From: an uncultured Prevotella sp.
GTDB lineage: Bacteria > Bacteroidota > Bacteroidia > Bacteroidales > Bacteroidaceae
Length of the DNA: 18,454 nt
Reading direction: 5' to 3'
Assembly: GCA_900553595.1 (NCBI GenBank)
Contig: USEC01000035.1
Span: forward strand, 1 to 18,454
Below the pieces are notes generated by a model. That model saw only the letters and a list, made by a program, of their open reading frames with translations. It had not been told where the DNA came from and ran no database searches. This document shows positions 7,601 through 14,416 of the stretch, one piece after another. How positions within the stretch are numbered: position 1 is the first letter of the stretch; each line of letters begins with the position of its first letter. A program made the translations under genes and the position numbers.

Positions 7601-8106
7601 CTCACGGTCAGCCTCACGGCAGCGTCGTCGGTGTCGGCTTCCACGCTTATTGTGACGTCGTCGGGTGCCGGCTTTTCCGTCACGATGCACCGCAGATACC
7701 CGTATGATGTGGTGCGGCGTTGTTGCAGACGGCTTCTTCCCTCTACGGGTATGCGGCTCGTGAGGAACGACGGGATGCTCTCTCCCGTCACTGCCGACAC
7801 CAGCAGGGCGAGGGCGCGGCAGTCGTAGGCGAACGCTTCGTCGCTCACCGGCTCTGCGGCGTTGCTGTTGCGGCGCATGGTCTGTATGTCGTGCGTGTCG
7901 TGCGGCGTGATGTTGCATGCGCGGCACAGTGCCGACAGCTGCGAGAAGAGGTTGCCGTAGGCCTGCCCCTCGTGCTTCAACGCCGCCGAACAGAGTATCA
8001 CGAGTGTCTCGTGCACAATGCGGTTGCGCTGCATTGTGTCGGCATCGAGGGCGTCGGCAATGCGTCGGAACAGTTCGTCGGCGTTTATGTCGTTTGTCAG
8101 GGTCAT
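4660..8106 (-). CDS. DNA2/NAM7-type SF1 helicase with PD-(D/E)XK nuclease-like region
   Basis: The 1148-aa product combines two parts. Residues about 330-390 resemble a RecB/Cas4-type nuclease: D341 in GRVDLM, E352 and K354 in LLVEQKSG, and Q380 with Y384 in VQVLLYYG. The usual motif-I histidine is not found in LLGNLAGQALDDII, and the cysteines do not form an evident iron-sulphur set. Residues about 700-1148 form an SF1B (UPF1/DNA2) helicase: Walker A GPPGTGKT (716-723), Walker B VIDEAGQ (832-835 DEAG), motif III LVGDYKQLPAVVQQ, GRMHPDIAEFPN, motif V DTVERFQGSQRDVII and motif VI LNVAITRARCQM. The combination recalls eukaryotic Dna2. Likely role is processing or repair of DNA or structured nucleic acid; the exact substrate is not deducible. 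The gene has its own promoter, and its end lies about 30 nt from the next promoter without a visible terminator. Confidence 0.9.
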   Translation of the reverse strand: MTLTNDINADELFRRIADALDADTMQRNRIVHETLVILCSAALKHEGQAYGNLFSQLSALCRACNITPHDTHDIQTMRRNSNAAEPVSDEAFAYDCRALALLVSAVTGESIPSFLTSRIPVEGRSRLQQRRTTSYGYLRCIVTEKPAPDDVTISVEADTDDAAVRLTVSLNDEAFPHTYLTRMVSKGTQLNLIDCTTDANGTLHPRFIVLEPDFLIDISVIASCFEDFGHHPLLYTLNRMKPRPNSQATLLGNLAGQALDDIINNPAHDIRRTMIANFRDKAMEYATCPEFDAGRFKDDAALQAGNIDAAVDALFSQGGREKALLEPSFVCERLGIQGRVDLMTTDKRLLVEQKSGANYYIATGRHNRHGSLYIEKHYVQVLLYYGVLRYNFNLKNRSVDVRLLYSKFPPAQGLLSVEMYSRLFAEAITLRNRIVASEYFMARQGFDKVIRHITPATLNTAKQDDAFYNTYLLPQINRVAAPLHALSPLEHAYFCRMMTFVLCEQLYSKTGAQEGVGSSAADLWNMPLQEKLETGNIFMRLTIIKKEKTDASGGYDTITLSVPEQDSDFLPNFRQGDMVYLYAYNEGEQPDVRHSILFKGTLAEMHTTHIVVHLNDGQQNPHIFGDEHAGTTHDAHRTRPATLYAVEHAGSDIGTSAAIQSMHTLITATQRRRDLLLSQRSPECDTTKRLSRHYDDTLDPILLRARQATDYFLLIGPPGTGKTSRALRFIVEEELSDEEGQVLLMSYTNRAVDEICSMLCDAGIDFMRIGGEWSCDPRFRPRLISHAIDSDARLDTIATKIRSVRVIVGTTSTLMSRPFLFAIKSFSLAVIDEAGQITEPNIVGLLATHTAGADPQQLIGRFILVGDYKQLPAVVQQSEQESAVDDALLLGAGIRNCRDSLFERLIRHERASGREQFIGILQRQGRMHPDIAEFPNTMFYFHEHLRPVPLPHQQQPSLPYALPSDDALDDVLKQHRMVFIPSAPCHTAGSSDKVNTAEAAIVADCLRRIVRFYGERFDAGSTVGVIVPYRNQIAMLRKEIARLDLPQLENVSIDTVERFQGSQRDVIIYSFTVHSQWQMSFLTANCFEEDGHTIDRKLNVAITRARCQMIMTGNPAVLGKNPIFRKLMDFVKVKGGFFDPNKLLEQHL

Positions 8107-8157
8107 ACGGATTGCGTGTATTGTGTGCCAACTTTTTCCATTGTCGGCATTTTCCTA

Positions 8158-8188
8158 CAAAATTAAGCAGAAACATCCGTAATGCCAA
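8158..8188 (-). promoter_or_regulatory. Promoter of the helicase gene
   Basis: Minus-strand TTG (8186-8188), a 20-nt spacer and TAATTTTG (8158-8165) fit the Bacteroidetes promoter. The expected leader before the ATG at 8106 is about 45 nt. Confidence 0.72.
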
Positions 8189-8381
8189 ACAAAGCAAGAG
8201 GTTACTTTGCGTAATCTGCGATTTGGAGGTAACGGTGCCGTCCTTCCGCAAGCCAGAGGCAGGAGTAAGGAAGGCAGGAGGGGTTGATGGAGTTGACGGT
8301 GTGTCGAAACTGAAGTTATCGGAAGTTAGGCTTCGGGCGATAGTGTATCAGCTTCTGTTTCAGATAGATAGCGGTGTGCAA

Positions 8382-8470
8382 AAACCAAGGCTTCTTTGCA
8401 ACGCAAACAAGCCTTGTTTTGAATGCAAAGAAGGCTTCTTTGTGATGTAAAGAAGCCTTCTTTTAAACTG
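8382..8470. repeat. Array of four 22-bp palindromic units (array 1)
   Basis: Four units start at 8382, 8405, 8427 and 8449 (23, 22, 22 and 22 bp). Each has a 15-nt core such as AAACAAGCCTTGTTT or AAAGAAGGCTTCTTT, followed by a 7-8 nt linker. Most cores are palindromes with 7-bp arms around one central base. Cores 3 and 4 are exact reverse complements and can form a 15-bp stem with a 7-nt loop; cores 1 and 2 can pair with two mismatches. The array lies just downstream of the Omp28-like gene, where it could act in transcription termination or mRNA 3'-end protection. A related array is at 18099-18186. Confidence 0.8.
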
Positions 8471-8493
8471 TATGTAATGATGCCTTCGAAATG

Positions 8494-10299
8494 TCAGAAA
8501 TCGGTTGCGGCGTCGCCGTGGTTGTGTCCTGCCACGCGCTTCACGCTGCTCACGGTGCTGCCGTTGCGTGTCTGCTCTATGTAGATGCCGCTCTGCGGTC
8601 GCTGCGCAAGCCGCTGTCCTTGCAGGTTGTAGTATGCCTTTACGGTCTTGCCGCTGCCGCCGCTTGCGGGAGTGGTGATGCCGGTGGTCTGAGTGGTGAT
8701 GTCGAGCATCTCGGCGTTGAGCACTTCGCAGTTGGTGTAGCCTTCGGAAACGGGGCGGTGGATGAATGCCACCACGCGCACGTCCTTGGCTTTCCATGTG
8801 GCGGGCAGGGTGGTGTGGAACTCTTCGGCGTAGGTGTCGCCGTCCCAGCTGACGGCGTTGCCGAGCGATTCGGTGAGCACGGCACGCACGACATTGTTGT
8901 GTATGGTGTCGGCGGCGGTGCCTCCGGTCTGCTGTCGGCGTGAGACGCAGCTGTCCTCAATGAGATATACGGTGAGGTTGGTGTTCTTGTAGAGCTGCTC
9001 GTAGAGTCCGTTGCGCTCGCCGCTCACCTTCACCGTGAGGCTGCGCGACCCGGCATCGTATGCCGACTCTATGCCCACCGACGCGAAGGCGGGGCGTGCG
9101 AGCGTTTCTTCCATGGTGGGGCGCAGATTGTAGAGACCGGCTTCGACGCTGTAGCCGATGCCGAATGACGGGCGGTTGCCCTCGCTCGCACTGACGATGG
9201 AGCGGTCGAACATGGCACGCGGAGCACTGCTGATGCCGTAGGTCATTATGTCCTGCGACGCCTTGATGGTGAACTGGTCGCTGCCGAAGCCCACATGGTG
9301 TGCCACCCACACTATGTCCTTGTGTCCGTCCACGAGTGCTTCGAGCACTTTCAGACCTCTCGGGCACGCCACGCACTGCAGTGTGGTGAACTGTTCGAGC
9401 AGCATCTTGTGGGCGTAGGTCTTGGAATAGACGAAGAGCGTCTTGTCGAATGTGTTGTTGCCGGCGGCTTCGTCGTCGCCGTCGAACCACACCTTCATGC
9501 CGGTTGCGCCTTCAGCCAGTCCGTCGATGAGGGTGTCGAAGGAGAGGGTGCAGCTTTCGCCGGGCTTCAGCGTCGTCGTTTTCGCCGGGGCGATGTCGTG
9601 TGTCGCACCGCTGCCCAGACGGTAGTGGCAGGCGGGTACAGCCATGTCGGTGGTGCCGTAGTTGGAGAGTTTCACGTCGAAGCGGTGTGTCGTGCCGTTG
9701 CGGATGTATTTCGCTGCGGTGCTGACGCTCTCTATGCCGAGGTCGGCGGTGGGCATTTCATTGTCCGACTCCATTATGCCTTGCAGACAGAGCGAGCCCT
9801 TGCCTTCGGCGGAGAGGTCCTCCCACTCGCCCGACAGCGACACCAGTGCGCCGTCGGGCGATGTCGTGCCGTTGAGGATGAGTGCCGTCCCCTTCTTCAT
9901 CGTCGCATTGATGCCTATGTACAGGTCGTCGTCGCCGATGGAGTAGGGCGTGGCGAGGGTCACTTCGTTCCACCCTTCTTTGGTGGTGCCGAGGCGTTGC
10001 ATCACGGCTGCGGTTGCCGTAAGCGACGTGCGCACCCAGACGTATGCGTTGGTGAGACCCGCTTCCGACCCGAAGCGTATCTTCGTCAGTCTGGCGTCGT
10101 TGCCTTTCATGGCTGCCAGGCGCGATGCGGGGATGCGTATGCACGCCATTGCCTGATAGGTGGCGTTGATGGTGTGACGGTAGTCGGAAGCCGATATTTC
10201 GTCGTTACAGTAGCCGAGTACGGTGGTTTTTGCTGCCGAAGCCGACAGAGCCATTACCGACATGATGGCAATAATGGCGTTGCGTAGAAGTTTTTGCAT
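8494..10299 (-). CDS. Secreted Omp28-like protein with thioredoxin-type CxxC motif
   Basis: The 601-aa product has a signal peptide (MQKLLRNAIIAIMSVMALSASAA). The N-terminal half (about 25-290) is beta-rich and unassigned, with a conserved-domain-like stretch after a likely Ig-type region (STAAKYIRNGTTHRFDVKLSNYG). Residues about 295-470 resemble the Omp28 family: MLLEQFTTLQCVACPRG places a CxxC pair at C309 and C312 in the position typical of a thioredoxin-like fold. The C-terminus has the YNLQGQRLAQRPQSGIYIEQ tail common in secreted proteins of Prevotella and relatives, related to type IX secretion sorting regions, though it is followed here by an unusual 20-residue extension. The protein is probably exported to the outer membrane or cell surface. 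Whether it has redox activity is inference. A palindrome array follows its stop. Confidence 0.85.
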   Translation of the reverse strand: MQKLLRNAIIAIMSVMALSASAAKTTVLGYCNDEISASDYRHTINATYQAMACIRIPASRLAAMKGNDARLTKIRFGSEAGLTNAYVWVRTSLTATAAVMQRLGTTKEGWNEVTLATPYSIGDDDLYIGINATMKKGTALILNGTTSPDGALVSLSGEWEDLSAEGKGSLCLQGIMESDNEMPTADLGIESVSTAAKYIRNGTTHRFDVKLSNYGTTDMAVPACHYRLGSGATHDIAPAKTTTLKPGESCTLSFDTLIDGLAEGATGMKVWFDGDDEAAGNNTFDKTLFVYSKTYAHKMLLEQFTTLQCVACPRGLKVLEALVDGHKDIVWVAHHVGFGSDQFTIKASQDIMTYGISSAPRAMFDRSIVSASEGNRPSFGIGYSVEAGLYNLRPTMEETLARPAFASVGIESAYDAGSRSLTVKVSGERNGLYEQLYKNTNLTVYLIEDSCVSRRQQTGGTAADTIHNNVVRAVLTESLGNAVSWDGDTYAEEFHTTLPATWKAKDVRVVAFIHRPVSEGYTNCEVLNAEMLDITTQTTGITTPASGGSGKTVKAYYNLQGQRLAQRPQSGIYIEQTRNGSTVSSVKRVAGHNHGDAATDF

Positions 10300-10426
10300 A
10301 AATATCCGTTTTGTTTTTTTATTGTTACTGAGGTTTCGCCAGCATTCGGGTCTGCCGGAAGCACATTGCAGACGGGCGAAACGCGATTGTTATATCAAAA
10401 TGTATCCTGTTTCTTTTATTGACTTG

Positions 10427-10456
10427 CAAAAGTAATAATAAAAAATCGAAAAACGA
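10427..10456 (-). promoter_or_regulatory. Possible promoter of the Omp28-like gene
   Basis: Minus-strand TACTTTTG (10427-10434) fits the -7 box; 19 nt upstream lies TCG (10454-10456), one mismatch from TTG. The leader would be about 120 nt. Confidence 0.5.
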
Positions 10457-10520
10457 TACATAACGTGTGGAAATGTTATGTTTTTGTGCGCAAAATACGC
10501 TCCGTGGGTGTATAAAACGA

Positions 10521-10561
10521 AAAAAGCAGCAACATGCCAAAAGGCTGTGTTGCTGCTTTTT
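10521..10561 (-). terminator. Intrinsic terminator after rpmH
   Basis: A 14-bp perfect stem (AAAAAGCAGCAACA paired with 10548-10561) encloses a 13-nt loop that can extend the pairing through GCC/GGC. On the minus strand it lies 30 nt after the rpmH stop and ends in a T-run. Confidence 0.9.
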
Positions 10562-10590
10562 GTCGTCTGAATCGACTCTTTGCACTGGGC

Positions 10591-10746
10591 TTATTTGCCG
10601 TGGTGCTCGTCTGATACGGTCAACTTCTTGCGGCCATGAGCGCGGCGAGATGCCAACACGCGACGACCATTCTTTGTAGCCATTCTCTCACGGAAGCCGT
10701 GCTTGTTCACTCTTCTTCTGTTGTGAGGCTGAAATGTTCTTTTCAT
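10591..10746 (-). CDS. rpmH: 50S ribosomal protein L34 (bL34)
   Basis: Translation of this strand gives a 51-residue, strongly basic protein beginning MKRTFQPHNRRRVNKHGFRE and continuing with RMATKNGRRVLASRRAHGRK, which is the unmistakable bL34 sequence. It is a structural component of the large ribosomal subunit that binds 23S rRNA. The C-terminal extension KLTVSDEHHGK is a little longer than in Escherichia coli. The gene is flanked by its own promoter and terminator and is transcribed alone. It is not next to dnaA or rnpA here, as is common in Bacteroidetes, where the classical rnpA-rpmH linkage is often lost. Confidence 0.97.
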   Translation of the reverse strand: MKRTFQPHNRRRVNKHGFRERMATKNGRRVLASRRAHGRKKLTVSDEHHGK

Positions 10747-10789
10747 TGTCTTATTGTTATTTTATTGTTTATATTCACGCTTTGGGCTG

Positions 10790-10820
10790 CAAAATTACTC
10801 ATTTCTTTTGAAATAACCAA
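10790..10820 (-). promoter_or_regulatory. Promoter of rpmH
   Basis: Minus-strand TTG (10818-10820), a 20-nt spacer and TAATTTTG (10790-10797) match the Bacteroidetes consensus. The leader to the ATG at 10746 would be about 40 nt. Confidence 0.75.
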
Positions 10821-10871
10821 GAATTCAACTCGTTTTGGGTCAAATATTTAGGATTTTTTCTTAATATTAGC

Positions 10872-10920
10872 CCGTTTGACGCCTGTTTTGGGGCGTGACA
10901 GCGTGGCAGGAAGATGCCAC
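10872..10920 (-). terminator. Two short hairpins after the mannose-1-phosphate guanylyltransferase gene
   Basis: GTGGCA-ggaaga-TGCCAC (10903-10920) is a perfect 6-bp hairpin, and a weaker ACGCC/GGCGT hairpin follows. No T-run adjoins them, so termination here is only suggested by position. Confidence 0.3.
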
Positions 10921-10936
10921 AGGAGCACCGCATCCG

Positions 10937-12031
10937 TCACACGAATTCGTCGCCTTTCTTCATCTTCACGTCGTTGATGAGCTTGCGCACGATGGCCGAC
11001 GAGTCCTCCTTGCGGCAGATGAGGAGCACGTTGTCCTTCTCGGCCACGATGTAGCCGTCGAGTCCGCTTATTACGGCGAGCCGCTCTTTGGGCAGTTTTA
11101 TCACGTTGTTGTGCGCGTCGTCGAGCATCACGTTGCTGTCCACAATCACGTTGTCGCCCTCGCCTTTGCTCATAGCCTCGTACATGCTGTGCCACGTTCC
11201 GAGGTCGGCCCAGCCGAAGTTGCACTCCATCACGCACACGTTGTCCGACTTTTCGAGTATTCCGTAGTCTATTGAGAGGTTGGGGTAGGATGGGAAGTTG
11301 TCGTGTATGAATGCGTTCTCAGCCTCGATGGTGAAGTCGGTGCACGCCTTGTCGAAGTCGCGCAGCACCGAGGGGAGTATCTGGCAGAAGCATTTTATGC
11401 TGTAGCGGGCGTTGGAGATGAACAGGCCCGTGTTCCAGAGGAATTCGCCGCTGTCCATGAACACCTGCGCGAAGTTGCGCTCAGGCTTCTCCGTGAACGA
11501 CTTCACACGGTACAGGTCGGTGCCGACAGGCTCTCCCATCTGTATGTATCCGTAGCCCGGTTCGGGGCGTGTGGGCTTCACTCCCATGGTGAGCAGGCAG
11601 TCGTGCGTCGCCACGAAGTCGAAAGCGTCGTTGATGTTGCGTGTGAAAGCCTCCTCGTTGAGTACGGTCTGGTCGGACGGGGTGATTACGATATTGGCGT
11701 TGGCGTTGATTCCTGTGATGCGGTGTGTGGCCCATGCGGCGCTGGGGGCGGTGTTGCGGTGTATGGGTTCGGCGAGCATATTGTCCTTGCCGAGCTGTGG
11801 CAGCTGTTCCGCCACGATGTCGGCGTAAGCCACGTTGGTGACGACAAAGATGTTCTCCTGCGGCACTATCTTGGCAAAGCGGTCGTAGGTCTGCTGCAGC
11901 TGTGTGCGCCCCGTGCCGAAGAAGTCGATGAACTGTTTCGGATACTGCTCGCGGCTGCACGGCCACAACCTGCGCCCCTTGCCTCCGGCAAGAATCACGC
12001 AAAAGTTATCTGTCTTGTTTGTCATTGGCAT
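10937..12031 (-). CDS. manC: Mannose-1-phosphate guanylyltransferase
   Basis: Cytoplasmic nucleotidyltransferase that makes GDP-mannose from mannose 1-phosphate and GTP, feeding glycan, GDP-fucose or capsule synthesis. The 364-aa product is the short, monofunctional form without the C-terminal cupin phosphomannose isomerase domain. Family motifs are the nucleotide-binding loop LAGGKGRRLWPCSREQYPKQF near the N-terminus, PIHRNTAPSAAWA, VITPSDQTVLNEEAF, EPGYGYIQMG, VKSFTEKP, FLWNTGLFI, SIDYGILEKSDNV and GWADLGTWHS. Two ATG codons in frame, at 12031 and 12025, both precede the conserved region; the choice between them is open. There are no glycan genes next to it, so it looks like a housekeeping copy. 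No consensus promoter could be found upstream. Confidence 0.93.
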   Translation of the reverse strand: MPMTNKTDNFCVILAGGKGRRLWPCSREQYPKQFIDFFGTGRTQLQQTYDRFAKIVPQENIFVVTNVAYADIVAEQLPQLGKDNMLAEPIHRNTAPSAAWATHRITGINANANIVITPSDQTVLNEEAFTRNINDAFDFVATHDCLLTMGVKPTRPEPGYGYIQMGEPVGTDLYRVKSFTEKPERNFAQVFMDSGEFLWNTGLFISNARYSIKCFCQILPSVLRDFDKACTDFTIEAENAFIHDNFPSYPNLSIDYGILEKSDNVCVMECNFGWADLGTWHSMYEAMSKGEGDNVIVDSNVMLDDAHNNVIKLPKERLAVISGLDGYIVAEKDNVLLICRKEDSSAIVRKLINDVKMKKGDEFV

Positions 12032-12265
12032 GCTGTTTTTTCATGACTACTAAATTACGAAGTATTTGCGACAGTGCCAAGCATTTTAATTTATATTAAG
12101 GTTAGGAACGGGAATTTACGACTTTTTCTTCATGCCGTAATTTCACGGTGTGCGGAGTCCTGGCTCGCTCTTCTTCGCCGGCGGAGGGAAGCTGCCTGCG
12201 TTCCGCCTTGTCCGGGTTTCGCATCGCAGCGGCTCATGTCACTAACAAAAAAGTTACCAAATTCT

Positions 12266-12295
12266 TTGTCATTTCGCTTTTTTGTATTACCTTTG
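12266..12295 (+). promoter_or_regulatory. Promoter of tRNA-Leu
   Basis: TTG (12266-12268), a 19-nt spacer and TACCTTTG (12288-12295) match the Bacteroidetes consensus exactly and sit 12 nt before the tRNA. Confidence 0.82.
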
Positions 12296-12307
12296 CAACC
12301 ACTAATC

Positions 12308-12389
12308 GCCCAGATGGCGGAATCGGTAGACGCGCTGGTCTCAAACACCAGTGGGGCAACCCATCCCGGTTCGAGCCCGGGTCTGGGTA
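12308..12389 (+). tRNA. tRNA-Leu (anticodon CAA)
   Basis: A complete class II tRNA can be folded. The acceptor stem is GCCCAGA with TCTGGGT (one G-U pair) and discriminator A at 12389. The anticodon stem CTGGT/ACCAG encloses the loop CTCAAAC, giving anticodon CAA, which reads UUG. The long variable arm TGGGG-caa-CCCA is typical of leucine tRNAs, and the T-arm is CCCGG-TTCGAGC-CCGGG. The 3' CCA is not encoded and must be added after transcription. Confidence 0.95.
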
Positions 12390-12394
12390 CTGTG

Positions 12395-12433
12395 ACGACT
12401 AAGAGTTGGTTTCAACGCTTAGTCGTTTTTTTG
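12395..12433 (+). terminator. Intrinsic terminator after tRNA-Leu
   Basis: The stem ACGACTAAG paired with CTTAGTCGT (12418-12426) contains an inner GTTGG/CAAC helix and is followed by seven or more T. Confidence 0.9.
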
Positions 12434-12471
12434 TTTATGCACGTCGGAAAACAGCAAATGGCGAAAATATT

Positions 12472-12501
12472 TTGTCATATCAGTAATTTGTTTTATCTTT
12501 A
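12472..12501 (+). promoter_or_regulatory. Promoter of the AAA-ATPase/PD-(D/E)XK gene
   Basis: TTG (12472-12474), a 19-nt spacer and TATCTTTA (12494-12501) match the consensus except for the last base. Transcription would start near 12507, which rules out the TTG at 12507 as a normal start and supports the ATG at 12531. Confidence 0.68.
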
Positions 12502-12530
12502 CACCGTTGGATTATAAAACAAAAGAGTTT

Positions 12531-14123
12531 ATGAAGAGCAGAAAGTATCCTCTTGGAATACAGACCTTCGAAAACCTCATTAAGGGGCAGTATGTGTATG
12601 TCGATAAGACGGCGCTGGCATACGAACTGGTTAATGAGAACAAATACTGCTTTCTGAGCCGTCCAAGACGGTTTGGGAAGTCGCTTCTTGTCACTACGCT
12701 TCAGGCGTATTTCGAAGGTAGGAAGGAACTGTTCGGAGGACTGGCCATTGAGCGGCTGGAGCATGAATGGAGCGAGCACCCCGTCATTCATCTTGACATA
12801 AGCAAGGGCAAATTCTATGATCTGGCATCCCTGCACGCCACACTCAACAGTCTGTTGGCGGGCTACGAGTCGAAGTATTCGCTTGGCGTGGAATATGCGA
12901 TGGCGTATAATGTGCGCCTTCAGAACATCATCGAAGCGGCATACGCACAGACAGGCAAGGGAGTTGTGGTGCTGATTGACGAATATGACGCACCCATGCA
13001 CGACTCGATGAAAGACAAGGAACTGCAAGGACAGATCCGGAATATAATGCGCAACTTCATCAGTCCGTTGAAGGGTGAAGAGAAATTCCTGCGCTTTGTG
13101 TTCCTGACAGGCATTTCGAAGTTCAGCCAACTGAGCATATTCAGTGAGCTGAACAACATCACAAACATCAGCATGATGGACAAGTATAGTGCCATTTGCG
13201 GTGTGAGCGAGAACGAGTTGCAGAGCATACTCAAGGACGACATCCGTGACCTGGCAGCGAACAACGAGATGACATACGAAGAGGCATTGGCAGAATTGAA
13301 GCATCATTACGACGGTTATCATTTCAGCGGGAACGGGGAGGACATATACAATCCGTACAGTCTCTTCAGCACTTTGGACTGCAATGATTTCGGCGACTAC
13401 TGGTTCTCCACCGGGACGCCCACGTTCCTTGTGGAACTCTTGCAGGAGAAGCATCTGGATATGCTCGACTTGGATGACATAACAGCCACTGCCGACCGCT
13501 TCGACACCCCTACGGAGAGTATCACCGACCCCGTGCCGGTGCTCTATCAAAGCGGCTATCTCACCATCAAGGGATATAATCACCGAAGCAAAATCTTCAA
13601 ACTCGGCTTCCCGAATTCGGAGGTTAAGCAAGGATTCTCAAGTTGCCTGTTCCGCTATTACGCACCCGACAACATGGGAGACAAGGATGCCCTGTATGCG
13701 GCTTACTATGATTGCCTTGTCGAGCATGACGACATGGATGCCTTCATCTCCCATCTGCAGACCTTCTACAGGAAGTTTCCATACACCTTAATCAATAACA
13801 ACGAGCGTCATTACCAAGCCGTCCTCTACACTTGCCTGCTGATGGTGGGTGCTGATGTCCGTGCGGAAGTGCCCACGGCAAACGGTCGTATGGACATGGT
13901 GCTCTTCACAAAGACAAGCATCTATGTGCTGGAACTGAAATACGGACAGCATGCCTCTGTCGCAATGAAGCAGATAGACAGGAAGGACTATGCCGCTGCC
14001 TTTGCCGAGGACGGCAGGAATATATATAAGGTGGGAATAAACTTCTCGGCAGACAGAAGGAGTATAGAGTCGTGGCATTGCCAGAAATGGCTTCGTGACA
14101 ATGGTTCCGCGCCTGAAAACTGA
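12531..14123 (+). CDS. AAA-ATPase-like protein with C-terminal PD-(D/E)XK nuclease domain
   Basis: The 530-aa product belongs to a family present in many copies in Bacteroides, Prevotella and relatives (AAA-ATPase_like plus PDDEXK_9 type domains). The N-terminus shows the family opening KYPLGIQTFENLIKGQYVYVDKT and a Walker A variant SRPRRFGKSLL (residues 43-53). Walker B is VVLIDEYDAP (about 147-156). Later come GVSENELQSIL and HHYDGYHFS, typical of the family. The C-terminus holds the nuclease motif GRMDMVLFTKTSIYVLELKYG with D455, E468 and K470. Function is not experimentally settled; roles in defence or in mobile elements have been suggested by genomic distribution. The frame could begin at a TTG at 12507, but the promoter position and family start favour ATG 12531. 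It is convergent with the 54-aa gene and shares its terminator. Confidence 0.92.
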   Translation: MKSRKYPLGIQTFENLIKGQYVYVDKTALAYELVNENKYCFLSRPRRFGKSLLVTTLQAYFEGRKELFGGLAIERLEHEWSEHPVIHLDISKGKFYDLASLHATLNSLLAGYESKYSLGVEYAMAYNVRLQNIIEAAYAQTGKGVVVLIDEYDAPMHDSMKDKELQGQIRNIMRNFISPLKGEEKFLRFVFLTGISKFSQLSIFSELNNITNISMMDKYSAICGVSENELQSILKDDIRDLAANNEMTYEEALAELKHHYDGYHFSGNGEDIYNPYSLFSTLDCNDFGDYWFSTGTPTFLVELLQEKHLDMLDLDDITATADRFDTPTESITDPVPVLYQSGYLTIKGYNHRSKIFKLGFPNSEVKQGFSSCLFRYYAPDNMGDKDALYAAYYDCLVEHDDMDAFISHLQTFYRKFPYTLINNNERHYQAVLYTCLLMVGADVRAEVPTANGRMDMVLFTKTSIYVLELKYGQHASVAMKQIDRKDYAAAFAEDGRNIYKVGINFSADRRSIESWHCQKWLRDNGSAPEN

Positions 14124-14196
14124 GGCAGGCGTAAGCACGACAAAAGAGACATATCCGGCGAGGGAACGCTTGGCTTCCTTTGCCTTACAGCAATAA

Positions 14197-14229
14197 AAAA
14201 GAGCATCACGGTGTCCGTGATGCTCTTTT
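14197..14229. terminator. Bidirectional terminator between convergent genes
   Basis: A 15-bp perfect stem (AAAAGAGCATCACGG with 14215-14229) and a 3-nt loop end in T-runs on both strands. It serves the AAA-ATPase gene on + and the 54-aa gene on -. Confidence 0.93.
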
Positions 14230-14235
14230 GTTATG

Positions 14236-14400
14236 TTAGAAGCTGTCGTCGTCGTATGGATGATTTTCGTCTTCTTCGATGATGCCGCAGCCGTCTTTTT
14301 CATCTCCTGTGGGAGTCCACTGCATGCTTGTGGCAATCATTGTTGCGGGAGCGACCTCGATGACGCTGATTGCCGGGGATATATATTCTTTCTTTTTCAT
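14236..14400 (-). CDS. 54-aa small protein downstream of the large secreted protein
   Basis: This strand encodes a 54-residue protein starting MKKKEYISPAISVIEVAPAT, with a central MIATSMQWTPTG and a very acidic end (IIEEDENHPYDDDSF). The start is 16 nt after the stop of the large secreted-protein gene and the gene ends just before a strong terminator, so it is the last gene of a two-gene unit. Its opening, MKKKxYxxPxxxVxE, resembles a group of short uncharacterised Bacteroidetes proteins I have seen annotated as hypothetical. There is no hydrophobic signal peptide. A single cysteine (C38, in GCGII) is present. No function can be assigned; a peptide precursor or a small partner of the upstream surface protein are possibilities only. 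Confidence 0.78.
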   Translation of the reverse strand: MKKKEYISPAISVIEVAPATMIATSMQWTPTGDEKDGCGIIEEDENHPYDDDSF

Positions 14401-14416
14401 AAATTCGTTTGTTCTT

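Noticed and set aside
8382..8470. CRISPR array
   Set aside because: The period is only 22 bp with 7-8 nt linkers, units are not identical, and no cas gene is nearby.
12480..13631. 383-codon antisense open frame within the AAA-ATPase gene
   Set aside because: It overlaps a well-supported gene over its whole length, has no recognisable domain and no promoter or own terminator.
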